64,000 nucleotides of DNA, from positions 1-64,000 of the forward strand of contig NZ_MASU01000016.1 in NCBI RefSeq assembly GCF_003202235.1, written 5' to 3'. Position 1 is the first letter of the stretch, and each line of letters opens with the position of its first letter. This DNA is from Prauserella flavalba (lineage in GTDB: Bacteria > Actinomycetota > Actinomycetes > Mycobacteriales > Pseudonocardiaceae). Made by a program: the position numbers and the translations under genes. The notes under the pieces are model-generated. The model did not search any database. It saw only the letters and a list, made by a program, of their open reading frames with translations, and was not told where the DNA came from. Shown here one piece after another: positions 43,325 through 53,202 of this stretch.

Positions 43325-44618
43325 CCGGGCGGGGAGGCGAGCAGGCGCTCCAGCGGCGCCGCCTTGTCCAGGCACTCCTGCCACTCCGCCGCCGGGTCCG
43401 AATCGGCGGTGATGCCACCGCCGACCCCCAGCTCCACGACGCCCCCGTGGAGCTCGAACGTGCGGATCGCGACGTTGAGTTCCAGCCCCGCGACGGGGGA
43501 GGCCAGCCCGATCGCGCCCGTGTAGACCCCCCGAGGGGTGCGCTCCAGCTCGGCGACGAGGTCGAGCGCACGGATCTTGGGCGCACCGGTGACGGAGCCG
43601 GGCGGGAACGTCGCCGCGAGCAGGTCCGCGTCGTCGCGGCCCTCGGCGAGCACACCCTCCACGGTGGAGTCGAGGTGCCAGACGCCCGGCGCCGCGCGGA
43701 CGGCCAGCAGCTCCGGTACGCGCACGCTGCCCACCTCGCACACGCGGCCGAGGTCGTTGCGCACCAAGTCGGTGATCATCACGTTCTCCGCGACGTCCTT
43801 GACCGACTCCCGCAGCTGTTTCGCCAGCGTGTCGTCCCCGGGGCCACGCCGGGGCCGGGTGCCCTTGATCGGCATCGACCGCACGCGCCCGCCCGAGCGC
43901 GCGAGGAACAGCTCCGGCGACAGGGAGACCAGCGAGCCCCAGCGCCCGGACAGGTACGCGGCGCGAGCGGGCCGGAGCCTGCGCACGCCCTCGGCGAACA
44001 GCGCGGACGGCTCGCCGTCGAACGTGCCCCTGAACCGCGTGCAGATGTTGGCCTGAAACAGCTCACCAGCCTCGATCGCGTGCACGCACTCCTTGACGGC
44101 GGCGTGGTGCCCCCCCGGCAGCGGGTGCTCCAGCGCCGTGGGCGTCCACGCCGGTGCCTGCACGGCCTCGCCGAGCAGGCCCGCCAGCTCGGCCGCGAGC
44201 GCGTGCGGGGCCGGTTCACCGTCGGGCACCAGCGCCTCGAACCACCAGCGCCCTTCCGCGTCGAGCCGCAGCACGTGGTCCGCCCAGCCCCACACGGCCT
44301 TCGGCAGCGCGGCCGCCCTGCCGGAGGGATCGGTGAGGTCGTAGGAGAGGTAGCCGAACCAGCCGCCGCCGACCGTCCCCTCGGGGGCGCCGCGGATCTC
44401 GGGCCGCCTCGCCGGGACGGCCAGTGCCTCGCCCACCTCGGTGAACGTTTGCGTGGGCAGCGTCGGGGCGAGCACCGCGCGGGAGCCGAACCAGTCGCCG
44501 GTCAGCGCGGCGGGACCCGGCAGGCCGAGTGCGCGGGCCCGGCGGGCGAGCAGCAGCAGCGCGTCGCCCGGCGCCGCGCTCGATCGGAGCTCCGCCCGCG
44601 TCAACCACATGCCGGACA
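43288..44618 (-). CDS. pabB: aminodeoxychorismate synthase component I
   Basis: About 443 residues from ATG 44618; ATG 44609 is an alternative, and the upstream frame has no good ribosome site. Chorismate-binding family: the N-terminal Trp-pocket region GGGWFGYLSYDLTD, then AGELFQANICTRF, SMPIKGTRPR, LVRNDLGRVCEVGSV, and the C-terminal catalytic block PPGSVTGAPKIRALDLVAEL with GVYTGAIG and GVGGGITADSDP. The PIKGT motif is typical of PabB rather than TrpE. It makes 4-amino-4-deoxychorismate for folate, with an amidotransferase encoded elsewhere. The 3' end overlaps rsmI by 37 bp. Confidence 0.92.
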
Positions 44619-44645
44619 TTCTCGTCGCGACTACCGTCGGAACCG

Positions 44646-45653
44646 ATGTTCCGGGTGACAGAGACGACACGCGTGGCCAAGGTGACCGGCGCCGACTCGC
44701 CCAACCGCACCGCCGAGCGGTTCGGCGTCGTCGCCACCGACCTCGGCATCATGTGGGACGGCGGCGACGGCAGGGTGTTCGTGCTCTTCGGCGACACCTA
44801 CGGCGAGGGCTGGTGCGGAAACGGCGCGGGCCCAGGCACGGCCGACTGGCGCCGCAACGTGCTCGCCTTCTCCACGGCCACCGACCTCACGTCGGGGCTC
44901 GCGCTGGACGGCGTCGTGGAGCGCGAGGGCGGCGGTGCCTGCCAGGTGATCCCGTCCGGAAGCGGCAAGGAGGTCACCGTCATCCCCAACGGCGGCATCG
45001 CGGTCGAGGGCAGGCACTACGTGCACTACATGTCCGTGCGGCGGTGGGGGCCGCCCGGCACGTGGCGGACCAACCACGCCGGCATCGCCGTCTCCGCCGA
45101 CGGCGGACGGACGTGGGACAAACCCCGTTCGGCGCGCTGGGGCAACTTCCGCGGCGGCAGTCGGTTCCAGCTCGGCGCGTTCACCCGCTCCGAAGGCCAC
45201 GTCTATCTCTTCGGCACCACCAACGGCAGGCACGACGACGCCTACCTCGCGCGTGCGGAGCCCTCCGGCCTGCTCGACACGGGTGCGTACGAGTACTGGG
45301 ACGGGCGGGGCTGGTCCGGTCGTGAGCGGGCGGCGGTGCCGGTGTTCGCCGGCCCGGTCGGGGAGATGTCGGTCGGCTACCACTCGGGGCTCGGCTGCTG
45401 GCTGATGATGCACCTCGACGAGAGTCGCAAGGGCATCGTGCTGCGCTCGGCGGAGCGGCTCACCGGGCCGTGGACGCACGGCGAGGTCGTGGTGTCGGGG
45501 CAGGAGTACCCCGCGGTGTACGGCGGGTACCTGCACCCGTGGTCGCTCGACGGTCCAGACCTCTACTACCTGGTATCGCAGTGGGGCCCCTACAACGTGT
45601 TTCTCACCCACAGCAGGCTCGAACCCGCTACAGCAGGACGTCCGACAGCGTGA
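44646..45653 (+). CDS. DUF4185 protein (five-bladed beta-propeller-type, possible arabinan hydrolase fold)
   Basis: 335 residues from ATG 44646. It opens with the propeller motif SPNRTAERFGVVATDLGIMW and VFVLFGDTYG, followed by WRRNVLAFSTATDL, HYVHYMSVRRWG, GIAVSADGGRTWD, QLGAFTRSEGHVYLFGT and GGYLHPWSLDGPDLYYLVSQ. These repeated strand motifs and the acidic GDT are characteristic of DUF4185. Some members were shown to be endo-D-arabinofuranosidases (GH183) acting on arabinogalactan, so cell-wall arabinan is a reasonable but unproven substrate. No signal peptide is visible, which is odd for a wall hydrolase. The 3' end overlaps the convergent GH25-like gene by 26 bp. Confidence 0.82.
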   Translation: MFRVTETTRVAKVTGADSPNRTAERFGVVATDLGIMWDGGDGRVFVLFGDTYGEGWCGNGAGPGTADWRRNVLAFSTATDLTSGLALDGVVEREGGGACQVIPSGSGKEVTVIPNGGIAVEGRHYVHYMSVRRWGPPGTWRTNHAGIAVSADGGRTWDKPRSARWGNFRGGSRFQLGAFTRSEGHVYLFGTTNGRHDDAYLARAEPSGLLDTGAYEYWDGRGWSGRERAAVPVFAGPVGEMSVGYHSGLGCWLMMHLDESRKGIVLRSAERLTGPWTHGEVVVSGQEYPAVYGGYLHPWSLDGPDLYYLVSQWGPYNVFLTHSRLEPATAGRPTA

Positions 45654-46221
45654 AGGGGTAGACGAGCGCGTCGGCGCCGAAGGGGCGGCCCGCGCTGTGC
45701 TGGTGCAGGCCGAGTCGCGAGTGGAACCAGCCCGGCCTGCCCGGGATCCCGTTGTGCCGCACGAGCCACAGCACCACCTCGCTGTCGGCCCACTTGTCAG
45801 GGTGGAAGCGGTGCAGCCAGTCCTCGTAGGCGGCGTACACGAGGATCCGCCGGATGCCCGCGGCGTTACGGACGGCCTTGATCCACGACTTGATGAACCG
45901 GTCGTCCACGCCGTCGGCGCCGACGTCGATCGAGGGGGCGAGCGCGCCGGGAGCGAAGGCGCCGAGCGGCATGCCGGTGCGCACGAAGTGTTTCGCCTGG
46001 TCCTGTACGGCTCCCGGCCGCGCGTAGTGCCGGATCCCGGCGTGCACGCCGGCCCGCATGGCGTCGCCGAGCTGGCGCGCCGCGTTGTCGTCGGTCCAGT
46101 TCAGGCTCTCGGTGACCGTGATGGCCGCGAACGACACCGAACTCGCCTTCAGCGCGGACCAGTCGGCGACGGTCTCGTGCAGCGAGAGGTCCATGCCGCG
46201 CGCCTCGCCCTGCTCCTCCAT
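45628..46221 (-). CDS. GH25-like (lysozyme-fold/DUF1906-type) protein lacking the usual catalytic Glu
   Basis: 197 residues from ATG 46221 (GGGAGGGAAGGG just upstream; ATG 46194 is an alternative). Fold features of GH25: MDLSLHETVADWSALKASSV at the first strand, FAAITVTESLNWTDDNA, AGVHAGIRHYARPG, DQAKHFV, and ILVYAAYEDWLHRF. The expected DxE catalytic motif on strand 4 reads SIDVGAD, with Gly in the Glu position. There is no signal peptide. It may bind rather than cut glycan, or belong to the glycoside-hydrolase-like DUF1906 branch. It is paired tail to tail with a DUF4185 gene (26-bp overlap). Confidence 0.7.
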   Translation of the reverse strand: MEEQGEARGMDLSLHETVADWSALKASSVSFAAITVTESLNWTDDNAARQLGDAMRAGVHAGIRHYARPGAVQDQAKHFVRTGMPLGAFAPGALAPSIDVGADGVDDRFIKSWIKAVRNAAGIRRILVYAAYEDWLHRFHPDKWADSEVVLWLVRHNGIPGRPGWFHSRLGLHQHSAGRPFGADALVYPFTLSDVLL

Positions 46222-46254
46222 GCCCTTCCCTCCCCCCGGTTGACCTCGGCCAAT

Positions 46255-46360
46255 GCAGTGAAGGCCACCTTAACTGCGCCCACCCGTCTCCCCCGCCACC
46301 CAAGGGGAGACGCGGCGCGTCGCTGTGTTCATTCCACGCGGGCATGGTGGCCTTCACTGC
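46255..46360. repeat. MITE-like element (element A, long copy 2)
   Basis: 106 bp with the same GCAGTGAAGGCCACC inverted ends and the same internal CCCACCCGTCTCCC block as copy 1. One base in the left palindrome has changed (TTAACTGC). It lies between the GH25-like start (46221) and the permease stop (46390), so here it sits in a tandem rather than a convergent gap. Confidence 0.8.
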
Positions 46361-46389
46361 CAGGGCGTGTCTCTCACCCGGGGCGAGGG

Positions 46390-47157
46390 TCAGGCGTTCT
46401 CCTTCCGGAACGTGCGGGCGCCCCAGAAAACCGTGAGCACCGTCAGCACCAGGAGCACCACGCAGCCGGTGAACAACGCGTCCATCGTCACGTCGCCACG
46501 GAAGCTGGCCCGCTCGGCGTCCACGATGTGCGTGAACGGGTTGATCCGCGAGATCGTGTAAAGCCAGTCTGGTGCGAGCCCGGTGGTGATGGGCAGCAGG
46601 ATGCCCGAGAGCAGCAGCAACGGCAGCAGCACCGCGTTGAGCAGCGCGGGGAACGCCTGCTCGTTCTTGATCGTCAACGCCAGCGCGTACGACGCGGACG
46701 CCAGCGCGACCGAGGTCAGCCCCACGATCAGGAGGCTGAGCAGGATGCCGCCGAACGGTGCGTCGAGGTCGAACACCAGGAACGCCAGCACGATGATCAG
46801 GATCGCCTGCATCATCGTCTGCAGCGCGTTGTTGAGAACCTTCCCGAGCAGCAGCGCCACCCGGCTCGCGGGGGTCACCCGCAGCCGCTCCACCACGCCG
46901 CTGCGGAACTCGGCGAGCAGGCCGAAGCCCGCGAACGACGAGCCGAACAGCGCGAGCTGGATCACGAGCGCCGGGGTGAGGATCGCCCAGCTGCTGCCGG
47001 GCGGGAAGCCGGGCGTGTTCGCCACGACCCGCTCCATCAGCGGCCCGAACAGCACCAGGTACAACACCGGCTGCATGATCCCGATCATGATCCAGGCCGG
47101 GTTGCGCATCGACAGCGAGAAGTCACGCCGGAAGATCAGCCAGCTGTCACGCAACAT
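46390..47157 (-). CDS. ABC-2 type exporter permease (DrrB-like)
   Basis: 255 residues from ATG 47157, overlapping the ATPase gene by 11 bp. Six transmembrane helices with the ABC-2 signature: an N-terminal cytoplasmic segment (LRDSWLIFRRDFSLSMRNPA), EFRSGVVERLRVTPASRVAL, and NPFTHIVDAERASFRGD near the end. It forms the channel of a drug- or lipid-exporting ABC complex with the ATPase. Third gene of a PadR-ATPase-permease unit. A MITE-like repeat begins 30 bp after its stop. Confidence 0.92.
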   Translation of the reverse strand: MLRDSWLIFRRDFSLSMRNPAWIMIGIMQPVLYLVLFGPLMERVVANTPGFPPGSSWAILTPALVIQLALFGSSFAGFGLLAEFRSGVVERLRVTPASRVALLLGKVLNNALQTMMQAILIIVLAFLVFDLDAPFGGILLSLLIVGLTSVALASASYALALTIKNEQAFPALLNAVLLPLLLLSGILLPITTGLAPDWLYTISRINPFTHIVDAERASFRGDVTMDALFTGCVVLLVLTVLTVFWGARTFRKENA

Positions 47158-48130
47158 GGGCGACCTCCCCCGCCGGCGCGGTCTCGGCATCGCGCAGCGT
47201 GCGGCCGGTCAGTGTCAGGAACACGTCGTCGAGCGTCGGGCGCTGCACCTGCATCGAGCGCATCGGGATGCCCGCGGCGTCGAGGGCGCGCAGTAGCTCC
47301 GGCATCGCGGTGTCGCCCCTCGGCACCCGGAAGCGCACGAGGTCCTCGGTCACCGTCACCTCGTGGGCGCCGTCGAGCCTGCCCGCGATCTCGGCGGCCG
47401 CCGGCGCGGAGTCCTCGGCGACACCGATCACCACGCCGTCGCCGGACACGCTGGCCTTGAGCGAGTCGGGCGTGCCCTCGGCGACGATCTCCCCGTTGTC
47501 GATCACGAGGATCCGGTCGCAGAGGGAGTCGGCCTCGTCGAGGTAGTGGGTCGTGAGGAAGAGCGTCACGCCCTGCTCGGCGCGCAGGCGGCGGATGTGC
47601 TCCCAGAGGTTGGCGCGGCTCTGCGGGTCGAGTCCGGTGGTGGGCTCGTCGAAGAACACCAGCTTTGGTTCGTGGATGAGGCCCAGTGCGATGTCGAGCC
47701 TGCGCCGCTGGCCCCCGGACAGCGTCTTGGTGAGCCGGTGGTCCAGCCCGGCGAGGTCGAGCTGCTCGGTGAGCTCGGCGCCGCGCCGCAGAGCACCGGC
47801 CTTCGACAGCCCGTAGAGCCTGCCCTGTAGTTCGATCTCCTCGCCGACGCGGCATTCGGGATGGGTGCCGCCGCCCTGCGCGACGTAGCCGATGCGCTTG
47901 CGCACGCCGAGCGGGTCCTTGCGCAGGTCGCAGCCGCCGATGGTGGCCTCGCCCGCCGTCGGGCGCAGCAGCGTGGTGAGCATGCGCAGCGTGGTGGTCT
48001 TGCCCGCGCCGTTGGGGCCGAGGAAGCCGACGAGCTCTCCCTCGGCGACGTCGATGTCGACGCCTTTCACTGCGTCGACGGTGCGGCCTCGGGCGGTGAA
48101 CCGCCTCGCCAGGCCGCGTGCCCTGATCAT
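47147..48130 (-). CDS. ABC exporter ATP-binding protein (DrrA-like)
   Basis: 327 residues. Walker A GPNGAGKT (38-45), Q-loop YVAQGG, signature LSGGQRRRLDIALGLIHEPK, Walker B LVFFDEPTTGLD and switch TTHYLDEAD. The extra C-terminal domain (about 235-310, ending QRPTLDDVFLTLTGRTLRD) is the DrrA-type C-terminus with its conserved LDDVFL motif. It powers export of an amphipathic compound through the overlapping permease. It starts 64 bp downstream of padR; two PadR-type palindromes occupy the gap and the padR stop region. Confidence 0.94.
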   Translation of the reverse strand: MIRARGLARRFTARGRTVDAVKGVDIDVAEGELVGFLGPNGAGKTTTLRMLTTLLRPTAGEATIGGCDLRKDPLGVRKRIGYVAQGGGTHPECRVGEEIELQGRLYGLSKAGALRRGAELTEQLDLAGLDHRLTKTLSGGQRRRLDIALGLIHEPKLVFFDEPTTGLDPQSRANLWEHIRRLRAEQGVTLFLTTHYLDEADSLCDRILVIDNGEIVAEGTPDSLKASVSGDGVVIGVAEDSAPAAAEIAGRLDGAHEVTVTEDLVRFRVPRGDTAMPELLRALDAAGIPMRSMQVQRPTLDDVFLTLTGRTLRDAETAPAGEVAHVA

Positions 48131-48142
48131 GGAACCCCCTAG

Positions 48143-48212
48143 CTATTCAAATTTGACTAGCGGAACACGCGCACTCTTCCCCAAGCATCGGCGGTTAGTC
48201 AAATTTGATTAC
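48143..48212 (-). promoter_or_regulatory. paired PadR operators controlling the exporter
   Basis: CTATTCAAATTTGACTAG (48143-48160) and GTTAGTCAAATTTGATTAC (48194-48212) share the core TCAAATTTGA and are near-perfect palindromes, unusually A/T-rich for this genome. Their centres are about 51 bp apart. The second overlaps the last four codons and the stop of padR. PadR repressors typically bind such pairs at their own and the transporter promoter. Confidence 0.8.
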
Positions 48213-48815
48213 GGCGGGGCGGCCTGGTCCCGGCGAGCCGAACGACGGGCCCTCGTCGGCCATCACGTATTCGCCGGCCCGCAAGCGCTCGATGAGGTCC
48301 CTCGTCCAGCTCACGGCCGTCTCGAGCTGCGCCTGCCACAGCCGGTAGAGGGCGTTGACGTGCTGGGGCTGCCCCCACTGCGTGCCGTGTGCCAGCAGTC
48401 CGGCGATGCTCGCCTCGTTGCCCTTGAGCTGCGTGAGCCGGTACTTCAGCAGGCTCACCGCCCGCTCGCGGTCGAGCGCGGGGAGGAACGCCACGGCCGC
48501 GAGGAAGCCCGCGCTCGCGTTCACGTCGTCGCCGACGTCCGCCAGCTGCTGCTGCAGCGTCCTCAGGAACTCCGACTCGCCCTCGCCCGTCAGCCGGTAG
48601 CCGACCCGGTCGGGCCCCACGCCCGACGGCTCCGTCCGCACCTGTTCCAGCAGGCCTTCGGCGGCCATCTTCTTGAGCGCGTGGTAGATCGAGCCGGGCT
48701 GGACGTTGGCCCACTTGTCGGCTGACCACGACAGCAGCTCGCGCCGCACCTGGTAGCCGTGCGCACTGCCGTACATCCGCACGACACCGAGCACCAGCAA
48801 CCGCGTCGCGGACAC
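48195..48815 (-). CDS. PadR-family transcriptional repressor
   Basis: 206 residues from GTG 48815, with GGAGGCGAGG as ribosome site. The N-terminal winged helix is typical: TRLLVLGVVRMYGSAHGYQV, VQPGSIYHALKKMAAEGLLE, RVGYRLTGEGESEF. The C-terminal helical dimerisation domain (Vir_act_alpha_C type) follows. First gene of an operon with a DrrAB-like exporter; such PadR proteins repress the pump until the exported drug binds. The last codons (IKFD-stop) form part of an operator palindrome. Confidence 0.92.
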   Translation of the reverse strand: MSATRLLVLGVVRMYGSAHGYQVRRELLSWSADKWANVQPGSIYHALKKMAAEGLLEQVRTEPSGVGPDRVGYRLTGEGESEFLRTLQQQLADVGDDVNASAGFLAAVAFLPALDRERAVSLLKYRLTQLKGNEASIAGLLAHGTQWGQPQHVNALYRLWQAQLETAVSWTRDLIERLRAGEYVMADEGPSFGSPGPGRPAVIKFD

Positions 48816-48875
48816 CGGCCTCGCCTCCACTCCCTGGCGAAAATCACTGAGACGCCATCCGTAGGCTAAACGGGT

Positions 48876-50669
48876 ATGAGCACCCCTGTGTTGACAGCGG
48901 TGGCCTGGCCCTACGCCAACGGGCCCCGCCACATCGGTCACGTGTCCGGTTTCGGTGTCCCCTCGGACGTCTTCTCCCGTTACCAGCGAATGGCCGGCAA
49001 CCGCGTGCTCATGGTGTCCGGTACGGACGAACACGGCACCCCGATCCTCGTCCAGGCCGACAAGGAGGGGCTGACGCCGCAGGAGACCGCCGACAAGTAC
49101 ACCCGCCAGATCGGCGAGGACCTGCGCGGCCTCGGGCTCAGCTACGACCTGTTCACCCGCACCACCACCGGCAACCACGCCGAAGTGGTGCAGCAGATCT
49201 TCCTCGCGCTGCACCGCAACGGCTACGTCGTGCCGCGCACCACCACCGGCGCGGTGAGCCCGTCGACCGGCCGCACGCTGCCCGACCGCTACATCGAGGG
49301 CACGTGCCCCATCTGCGGCTACGACGGCGCGCGCGGCGACCAGTGCGACAACTGCGGCAACCAGCTCGACGCCGCCGAACTGATCAACCCCCGCTCGCGC
49401 ATCAACGGCGAGAAGCCGGAGTTCGTGGAGACCGAGCACCTGTTCATCGACCTGCCCGCGTTCACCGAGTCGCTCGGCAAGTGGCTGGCCACCAAGACCG
49501 ACTGGCGGCCCAACGTCCTCAACTTCACCCGCAACCTCGTCGAGGACATGCGGCCGCGCCCCATCACGCGTGACCTGGACTGGGGCGTCAAGGTGCCGCT
49601 CGACCGCTGGCGCGACCAGCCGCTCAAGCGGTTCTACGTGTGGTTCGACGCCGTGATCGGCTACTTCTCCGCGAGCGTCGAGTGGGCGCGCCGCTCCGGG
49701 AACCCGGACGCGTGGCAGGAGTGGTGGAACAACCCGGACGCCCGCTCCTACTACTTCATGGGCAAGGACAACATCACGTTCCACGCCCAGCTGTGGCCGA
49801 CGTTCCTGCTCGGCCACAACGGCGAGGGCGACCACGGCGGCGAGACCGGCCCGTACGGCAGGCTCTCGCTGCCCGGCGAGATCGTGTCCAGCGAGTTCCT
49901 CACCATGAGCGGCTCGAAGTTCTCCACCTCGCGCGGCACGGTCATCTACGTCAACGACTTCCTGCGCGAGTTCGGCCCCGACACGCTGCGCTACTTCATC
50001 AGCGTCGCCGGCCCCGAGACCCAGGACACCGACTTCACGTGGGACGAGTTCGTGCGCCGCACGAACTTCGAGCTCGCCAACGAGTGGGGCAACCTCGTCA
50101 ACCGCTCGATCTCGATGGCGCACAAGAACAACGGCGGCGTGCCGGTGCCGAACACGCCGAAGCAGGCCGACGAGGACCTCAAGGCGCTCTCCCGTGCCGC
50201 GTTCGACACCGTGGGCGCGCACCTGGGCCGGTCGCGGTTCAAGCAGGCCGCGAGTGAGGCCATGCGCGTGGTGTCGGCCGCCAACCGGTACCTGTCCGAC
50301 CAGGAGCCGTGGAAGCTCAAGGACGACCCCGAGCGGCGGGACACCGTGCTTCACACGGCGCTGCAGGTGGTCTCCGACGCCAACACGCTGCTGACGCCGT
50401 TCCTGCCGCACGCGGCGCAGAAGGTGCACGAGGCACTCGGCGGCACCGGTGTGTGGGCGGCCCAGCCGGAGCTGAAGGAGGTCGAGGACCTCGACATCGC
50501 CGGCCGGATGAACCCCGTCCTCACCGGCGACTACGCGGCAGAGCAGGCGCGCTGGGAGTCGGTGCCGATCGAGGCGGGCCGCCCGCTGGCCAAGCCGACG
50601 CCGCTGTTCGCCAAGCTCGACCCGAAGCTCGGCGAAACCGGCCCGGACTGGGCTCCCATTGAGTCGTGA
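48876..50669 (+). CDS. metG: methionyl-tRNA synthetase
   Basis: 597 residues. Class Ia synthetase with [20 protein letters not shown] (HIGH motif), a zinc knuckle [18 protein letters not shown], the methionine-pocket region [18 protein letters not shown], and [11 protein letters not shown] in place of KMSKS (KFSTS, the usual variant in actinobacterial MetG). The anticodon-binding helical domain follows to the end; there is no C-terminal tRNA-binding EMAP domain. It charges initiator and elongator tRNA-Met. The downstream tatD start overlaps its last codons. Confidence 0.96.
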   Translation: MSTPVLTAVAWPYANGPRHIGHVSGFGVPSDVFSRYQRMAGNRVLMVSGTDEHGTPILVQADKEGLTPQETADKYTRQIGEDLRGLGLSYDLFTRTTTGNHAEVVQQIFLALHRNGYVVPRTTTGAVSPSTGRTLPDRYIEGTCPICGYDGARGDQCDNCGNQLDAAELINPRSRINGEKPEFVETEHLFIDLPAFTESLGKWLATKTDWRPNVLNFTRNLVEDMRPRPITRDLDWGVKVPLDRWRDQPLKRFYVWFDAVIGYFSASVEWARRSGNPDAWQEWWNNPDARSYYFMGKDNITFHAQLWPTFLLGHNGEGDHGGETGPYGRLSLPGEIVSSEFLTMSGSKFSTSRGTVIYVNDFLREFGPDTLRYFISVAGPETQDTDFTWDEFVRRTNFELANEWGNLVNRSISMAHKNNGGVPVPNTPKQADEDLKALSRAAFDTVGAHLGRSRFKQAASEAMRVVSAANRYLSDQEPWKLKDDPERRDTVLHTALQVVSDANTLLTPFLPHAAQKVHEALGGTGVWAAQPELKEVEDLDIAGRMNPVLTGDYAAEQARWESVPIEAGRPLAKPTPLFAKLDPKLGETGPDWAPIES

Positions 50670-51486
50670 GCGCCCGCCGGTGCCGGAGAAACTTCCGGCA
50701 CCCGCGATCGACTCGCACACGCACCTGGACGCCTGTGGGGTGGAGACGCCCGCCGAGTTGTCCACTGTGCTCGCTCGCGCGGAGGCAGCCGGGATCGAGC
50801 GCGTGGTGACGGTCGCCGACGACCTCGCCGCCGCGCGGTGGGCCGCCGAGGCGTCCACGTGGGACGATCGCGTGTTCGCCGCCGTGGCGATCCATCCCAC
50901 GCGCACCAAGGACTTCGGCGACGCGGACCGGTCCGAAGTGGAGCGGCTGGTGCAGCGTGAGCGCGTGGTGGCGGTCGGGGAGACCGGCCTCGACTACTAC
51001 TGGGACTACTCGCCACCGGAGGCGCAGCAGGAGGCGTTCCGCTGGCACATCGACCTCGCCAAGCGCATCGGTAAGCCGCTGATGATCCACGACCGCGAGG
51101 CCCACGACGACGTGCTGCGCATCCTCGAGGAGGAGGGTGCGCCGGACACCGTGGTGTTCCACTGCTTCTCCGGCGACGCCGAGATGGCGCGGCGCTGCGC
51201 CGACGCGGGCTACGTGCTGTCCTTCGCGGGCACCGTGACCTTCCGCAACGCCAAGGCACTGCACGAGGCGGCGCGGCTGGTCCCTTCGGAGCAGTACCTC
51301 GTGGAGACCGACGCGCCGTTCCTCACGCCCCACCCGTTCCGGGGAAGGCCCAACGAGCCGTACTGCGCGGCGTACACCGTGCGGGGACTCGCCGAGCTGC
51401 GCGGCGAGTCGCTCGACGAGGTCGCGAATGCCGTACGTACCAACGCAGAACGCGTGTTTCGACTGCCGTCCGTTACTTCGAGTTGA
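50659..51486 (+). CDS. tatD: TatD-family metal-dependent deoxyribonuclease
   Basis: 275 residues from TTG 50659, overlapping metG by 11 bp; GTG 50680 is an alternative. TIM-barrel amidohydrolase fold: IDSHTHLD metal site, [49 protein letters not shown], and [15 protein letters not shown]. All metal ligands are present. It is a 3'-5' DNase implicated in DNA repair and turnover. metG-tatD-rpfB-rsmA order is the same as Rv1007c-Rv1010, although metG is here co-directional. Confidence 0.92.
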   Translation: MSRERPPVPEKLPAPAIDSHTHLDACGVETPAELSTVLARAEAAGIERVVTVADDLAAARWAAEASTWDDRVFAAVAIHPTRTKDFGDADRSEVERLVQRERVVAVGETGLDYYWDYSPPEAQQEAFRWHIDLAKRIGKPLMIHDREAHDDVLRILEEEGAPDTVVFHCFSGDAEMARRCADAGYVLSFAGTVTFRNAKALHEAARLVPSEQYLVETDAPFLTPHPFRGRPNEPYCAAYTVRGLAELRGESLDEVANAVRTNAERVFRLPSVTSS

Positions 51487-51560
51487 ACGGACTGCGACAT
51501 TCGTGCAAGCGCCTACATCAACCGGCCGAGTGACGAAGCTCACGACACTCCGAGGGGTGT

Positions 51561-51589
51561 TTGCACAACCCCCGAGCCTTCGTTATTGT
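51561..51589 (+). promoter_or_regulatory. candidate promoter of rpfB
   Basis: TTGCAC (51561-51566), 17-bp spacer, TATTGT (51584-51589), giving a start near 51597 and a leader of about 140 nt before the GTG at 51736. The leader contains a hairpin with GGTGGTT/AACCGCC arms (about 51607-51624). I could not match it to a known riboswitch. Confidence 0.5.
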
Positions 51590-51735
51590 CCCGTGACCGT
51601 GCTGGGTGGTGGTTTTCGAACCGCCAGCCGGTTGGCCCACAGTCACGTCGGTGTACGTCGGGGAAGCGTCCTCCGGGACGTGAGGGACGGCGCTGACTGC
51701 GGGAGTCCTGGCCTTACGCGAAAGGGATCGACCCT

Positions 51736-53184
51736 GTGACTGGTAGCTACGGGCGCGCTGACGCGGGTCTCGACGCATCTCCGAGATCCGGGGGCGCCTC
51801 GACAGCCCTGCTCGACCGGCCGAGCGACTTGGACGACTTCGAGTTCTCGCCGGACCCGCACGTCACCCGTCACGACGTCCTGACGGCACTCGGCCCCGAC
51901 GCCGACAGCCTCATGTCCGAAGCGGACATCGATGTCGACGAGCTCATCCAGCTGATCAACGCCGAGACCACGATGCTGCCGCCGATCGTCATTCCCGACG
52001 AGGCGAGCGCCGACCGCACCGCCGAGGCGAAGGAGGAGCCCGAGGACGGGCTCGCCACCGCGGTCAAGACGTGGAAGAAGCGCTTCCTCAAGGGCGCCGT
52101 CCTCGCCGTGATGATCACGCTCACGGGCGGTGGCGCCGCGGCGCTCGCGATGAACAAGAGCGTCACCCTCGACGTCGACGGCGAGCGCCAGACCGTCCGC
52201 AGCTTCGGCGGCACCGTCGGCGAGGTGCTGGAGGACGCCGGCATCACCGTCGGTGCCCACGACGCGCTCTCGCCCTCCCCGCAGGCTGCGGTCGGCGACG
52301 GCGGCGTCATCACGCTCGAGCGTGGCCGCCAGCTCAACCTGATCGTCGACGGCGAGCAGCGCGAGGCCTGGGTCCGCGCCACCACCGTCGGCGAGGCGCT
52401 GGAGCAGCTCGGCCTCCAGGACCTCAACCAGAAGGGCACCTGGTTCTCCACGCCGGTCGGCGGCGAGGTACCGCTCGACGGCATGACCCTCGAGGTCAAG
52501 ACCCTCAAGAACATCACGCTCTTCGACGGTGGCAACCAGCCGCGCGAGCTCTCCACCACCGCCGTGACCGCGGAGGAGCTGCTCAAGGAGCTCAACCTCT
52601 CGCTCGGCCCCAAGGACAAGATCGAGGGCGGGCTCGAGTTCAAGATCCGTGACGGCGCCTCGGTGCACATCAGCCGCACCGGTGTCTCGGTGATCAACGA
52701 GACCGAGGTCATCGAGCCCGAGGTCCGCACCATCGAGGACCCGGAGCTCGAGCAGGGCACCGAGATCGTCGAGGAAGAGGGCGTTCCCGGCGAGGAGATC
52801 GTCACCTACCGCATCACCAAGGAGAACGACCGCGAGATCGCTCGCGAGGAGCTCTCCAGCAAGATCATCAAGGCGGCGAAGGACCGGGTCATCCGGGTGG
52901 GCACCAAGGAGCCCCCGCAGCCCGTGATCTCTGACGGCGCCGTGTGGGACGCGCTCGCACAGTGCGAGTCCACCGGCAACTGGGCCATCAACACCGGCAA
53001 CGGCTACTACGGCGGCCTGCAGTTCGACAAGAGCACGTGGGACGCCTACGGCGGCGACCAGTACGCGGCCTACCCGCACGAGGCCACCCGCGAGCAGCAG
53101 ATCGCCATCGCCACGAAGGTGCGCGACGACCGCGGCGGCTACAGCGCGTGGCCGAGCTGCCAGTCGCAGCTGGGCCTCCCGTAG
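51736..53184 (+). CDS. rpfB: resuscitation-promoting factor, RpfB type (DUF348-G5-Rpf)
   Basis: 482 residues from GTG 51736. The cytoplasmic N-terminus of about 115 residues is followed by a membrane anchor ([20 protein letters not shown]). Then come three DUF348 repeats ([60 protein letters not shown]), a G5 domain (about 325-395, [20 protein letters not shown]) and the C-terminal lysozyme-like Rpf domain with catalytic Glu about 411 in [11 protein letters not shown], then [17 protein letters not shown]. It cleaves peptidoglycan to allow growth resumption. The N-terminal cytoplasmic tail is longer than in mycobacterial RpfB. rsmA begins 18 bp downstream. Confidence 0.94.
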   Translation: MTGSYGRADAGLDASPRSGGASTALLDRPSDLDDFEFSPDPHVTRHDVLTALGPDADSLMSEADIDVDELIQLINAETTMLPPIVIPDEASADRTAEAKEEPEDGLATAVKTWKKRFLKGAVLAVMITLTGGGAAALAMNKSVTLDVDGERQTVRSFGGTVGEVLEDAGITVGAHDALSPSPQAAVGDGGVITLERGRQLNLIVDGEQREAWVRATTVGEALEQLGLQDLNQKGTWFSTPVGGEVPLDGMTLEVKTLKNITLFDGGNQPRELSTTAVTAEELLKELNLSLGPKDKIEGGLEFKIRDGASVHISRTGVSVINETEVIEPEVRTIEDPELEQGTEIVEEEGVPGEEIVTYRITKENDREIAREELSSKIIKAAKDRVIRVGTKEPPQPVISDGAVWDALAQCESTGNWAINTGNGYYGGLQFDKSTWDAYGGDQYAAYPHEATREQQIAIATKVRDDRGGYSAWPSCQSQLGLP

Positions 53185-53202
53185 CCGTTCTAGACTGACC
53201 CG

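Noticed and set aside
51590-51735. c-di-AMP (ydaO) riboswitch in the rpfB leader
   Set aside because: Such riboswitches precede some actinobacterial rpf genes, but the leader here lacks the expected conserved blocks; only a simple hairpin is visible.
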